The notes below the pieces were generated by a model, which saw only the letters and a list, made by a program, of their open reading frames with translations, was not told the DNA's origin and did no database searches. DNA of 32,451 nucleotides from Candidatus Brocadiaceae bacterium (GTDB lineage Bacteria; Planctomycetota; Brocadiia; SM23-32): positions 1 to 32,451 of the forward strand of contig PUMZ01000310.1 in the NCBI GenBank assembly GCA_003551565.1, written 5' to 3'. The position numbers and the translations under genes are program-made. Shown in pieces: positions 32,355 to 32,451 of the stretch (positions are counted from its first letter, which is position 1; each line of letters starts with the position of its first letter).

Positions 32355-32451
32355 ATGTTATCCCTCGGGACATTGCCCCACATTTCACGACGTGCCTCAT
32401 CAATGTCTTCACTGCTGGTGTTGGCCTGATGCCAGATACCCCGCAGCGGAC
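32336..32451 (-). CDS. VapB-like antitoxin, C-terminal end only
   Basis: The last 37 residues are visible before TAA at 32336-32338: G-I-W-H-Q-A-N-T-S-S-E-D-I-D-E-A-R-R-E-M-W-G-N and a short tail. The G-I-W ... E-D-I-D-E-A-R-R-E-M-W pattern is typical of the toxin-binding tail of antitoxins partnered with PIN toxins. It overlaps the toxin frame by 19 bases, the normal layout of such pairs. The N-terminal DNA-binding part is outside the window. Confidence 0.6.
   Translation of the reverse strand, partial: PLRGIWHQANTSSEDIDEARREMWGNVPRDNILTTKS

Overview
The window is a GC-rich bacterial chromosome segment. A Gram-negative envelope is indicated by RseC, ExbB/ExbD, many Sec-secreted proteins and an L,D-transpeptidase. 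Sigma70-type promoters with 16-18 base spacers recur. The mix of a sulfatase, DUF4139 proteins, TPR proteins beside ExbB/ExbD, a glucosylglycerate-type phosphorylase and an AlgI/AlgX-type acetylation operon suggests the PVC group (Kiritimatiellota, Lentisphaerota or a related anaerobic lineage). This is a low-confidence inference; there is no rRNA or marker gene to settle it.

Layout. (1) 1-6027, minus strand: a probable operon of a LysM/YkuD L,D-transpeptidase, a cyclodeaminase-family protein, a zinc-ribbon protein, a polytopic membrane protein, and a large secreted TPR protein that runs off the left edge. (2) 6362-9775: a secreted DUF4139 protein (minus) and a sulfatase (plus) transcribed divergently around a perfect 20-base palindrome. 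(3) 9776-17620: an apparently acquired island. A four-gene plus-strand operon (secreted beta-propeller/PKD/LamG-like protein, MBOAT acyltransferase, two AlgX/AlgJ-like SGNH proteins) is bounded by a 141/142-base direct repeat. The right copy is the true 3' end of the neighbouring minus-strand gene; the left copy is a detached fragment of it. The operon's promoter starts within about ten bases of the left copy, and sampled parts of the island have lower GC than the flanks. (4) 17529-25254, minus: a secreted protein with a pilin-like tail, two further DUF4139-like proteins, and a tightly overlapping operon rseC - GT4 glycosyltransferase - GH13_18 phosphorylase. (5) 25338-30330: a secreted DUF3352-like protein (minus) divergent from a TPR - ExbB - ExbD - ExbD operon (plus). 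(6) 30559-32451, minus: a small membrane protein, an FAD-dependent oxidoreductase, and a truncated PIN-domain toxin with the end of its antitoxin.

How it fits together. Most products act in or beyond the cell envelope: peptidoglycan cross-linking, proton-driven envelope energisation, polysaccharide O-acetylation and desulfation, and secreted scaffolding proteins. The strongest candidate for something new is the repeat-bounded O-acetylation island, whose first gene encodes a large secreted multidomain protein that may bind or present the glycan acceptor. Functions are read from translated motifs and family memory; no database search was run.
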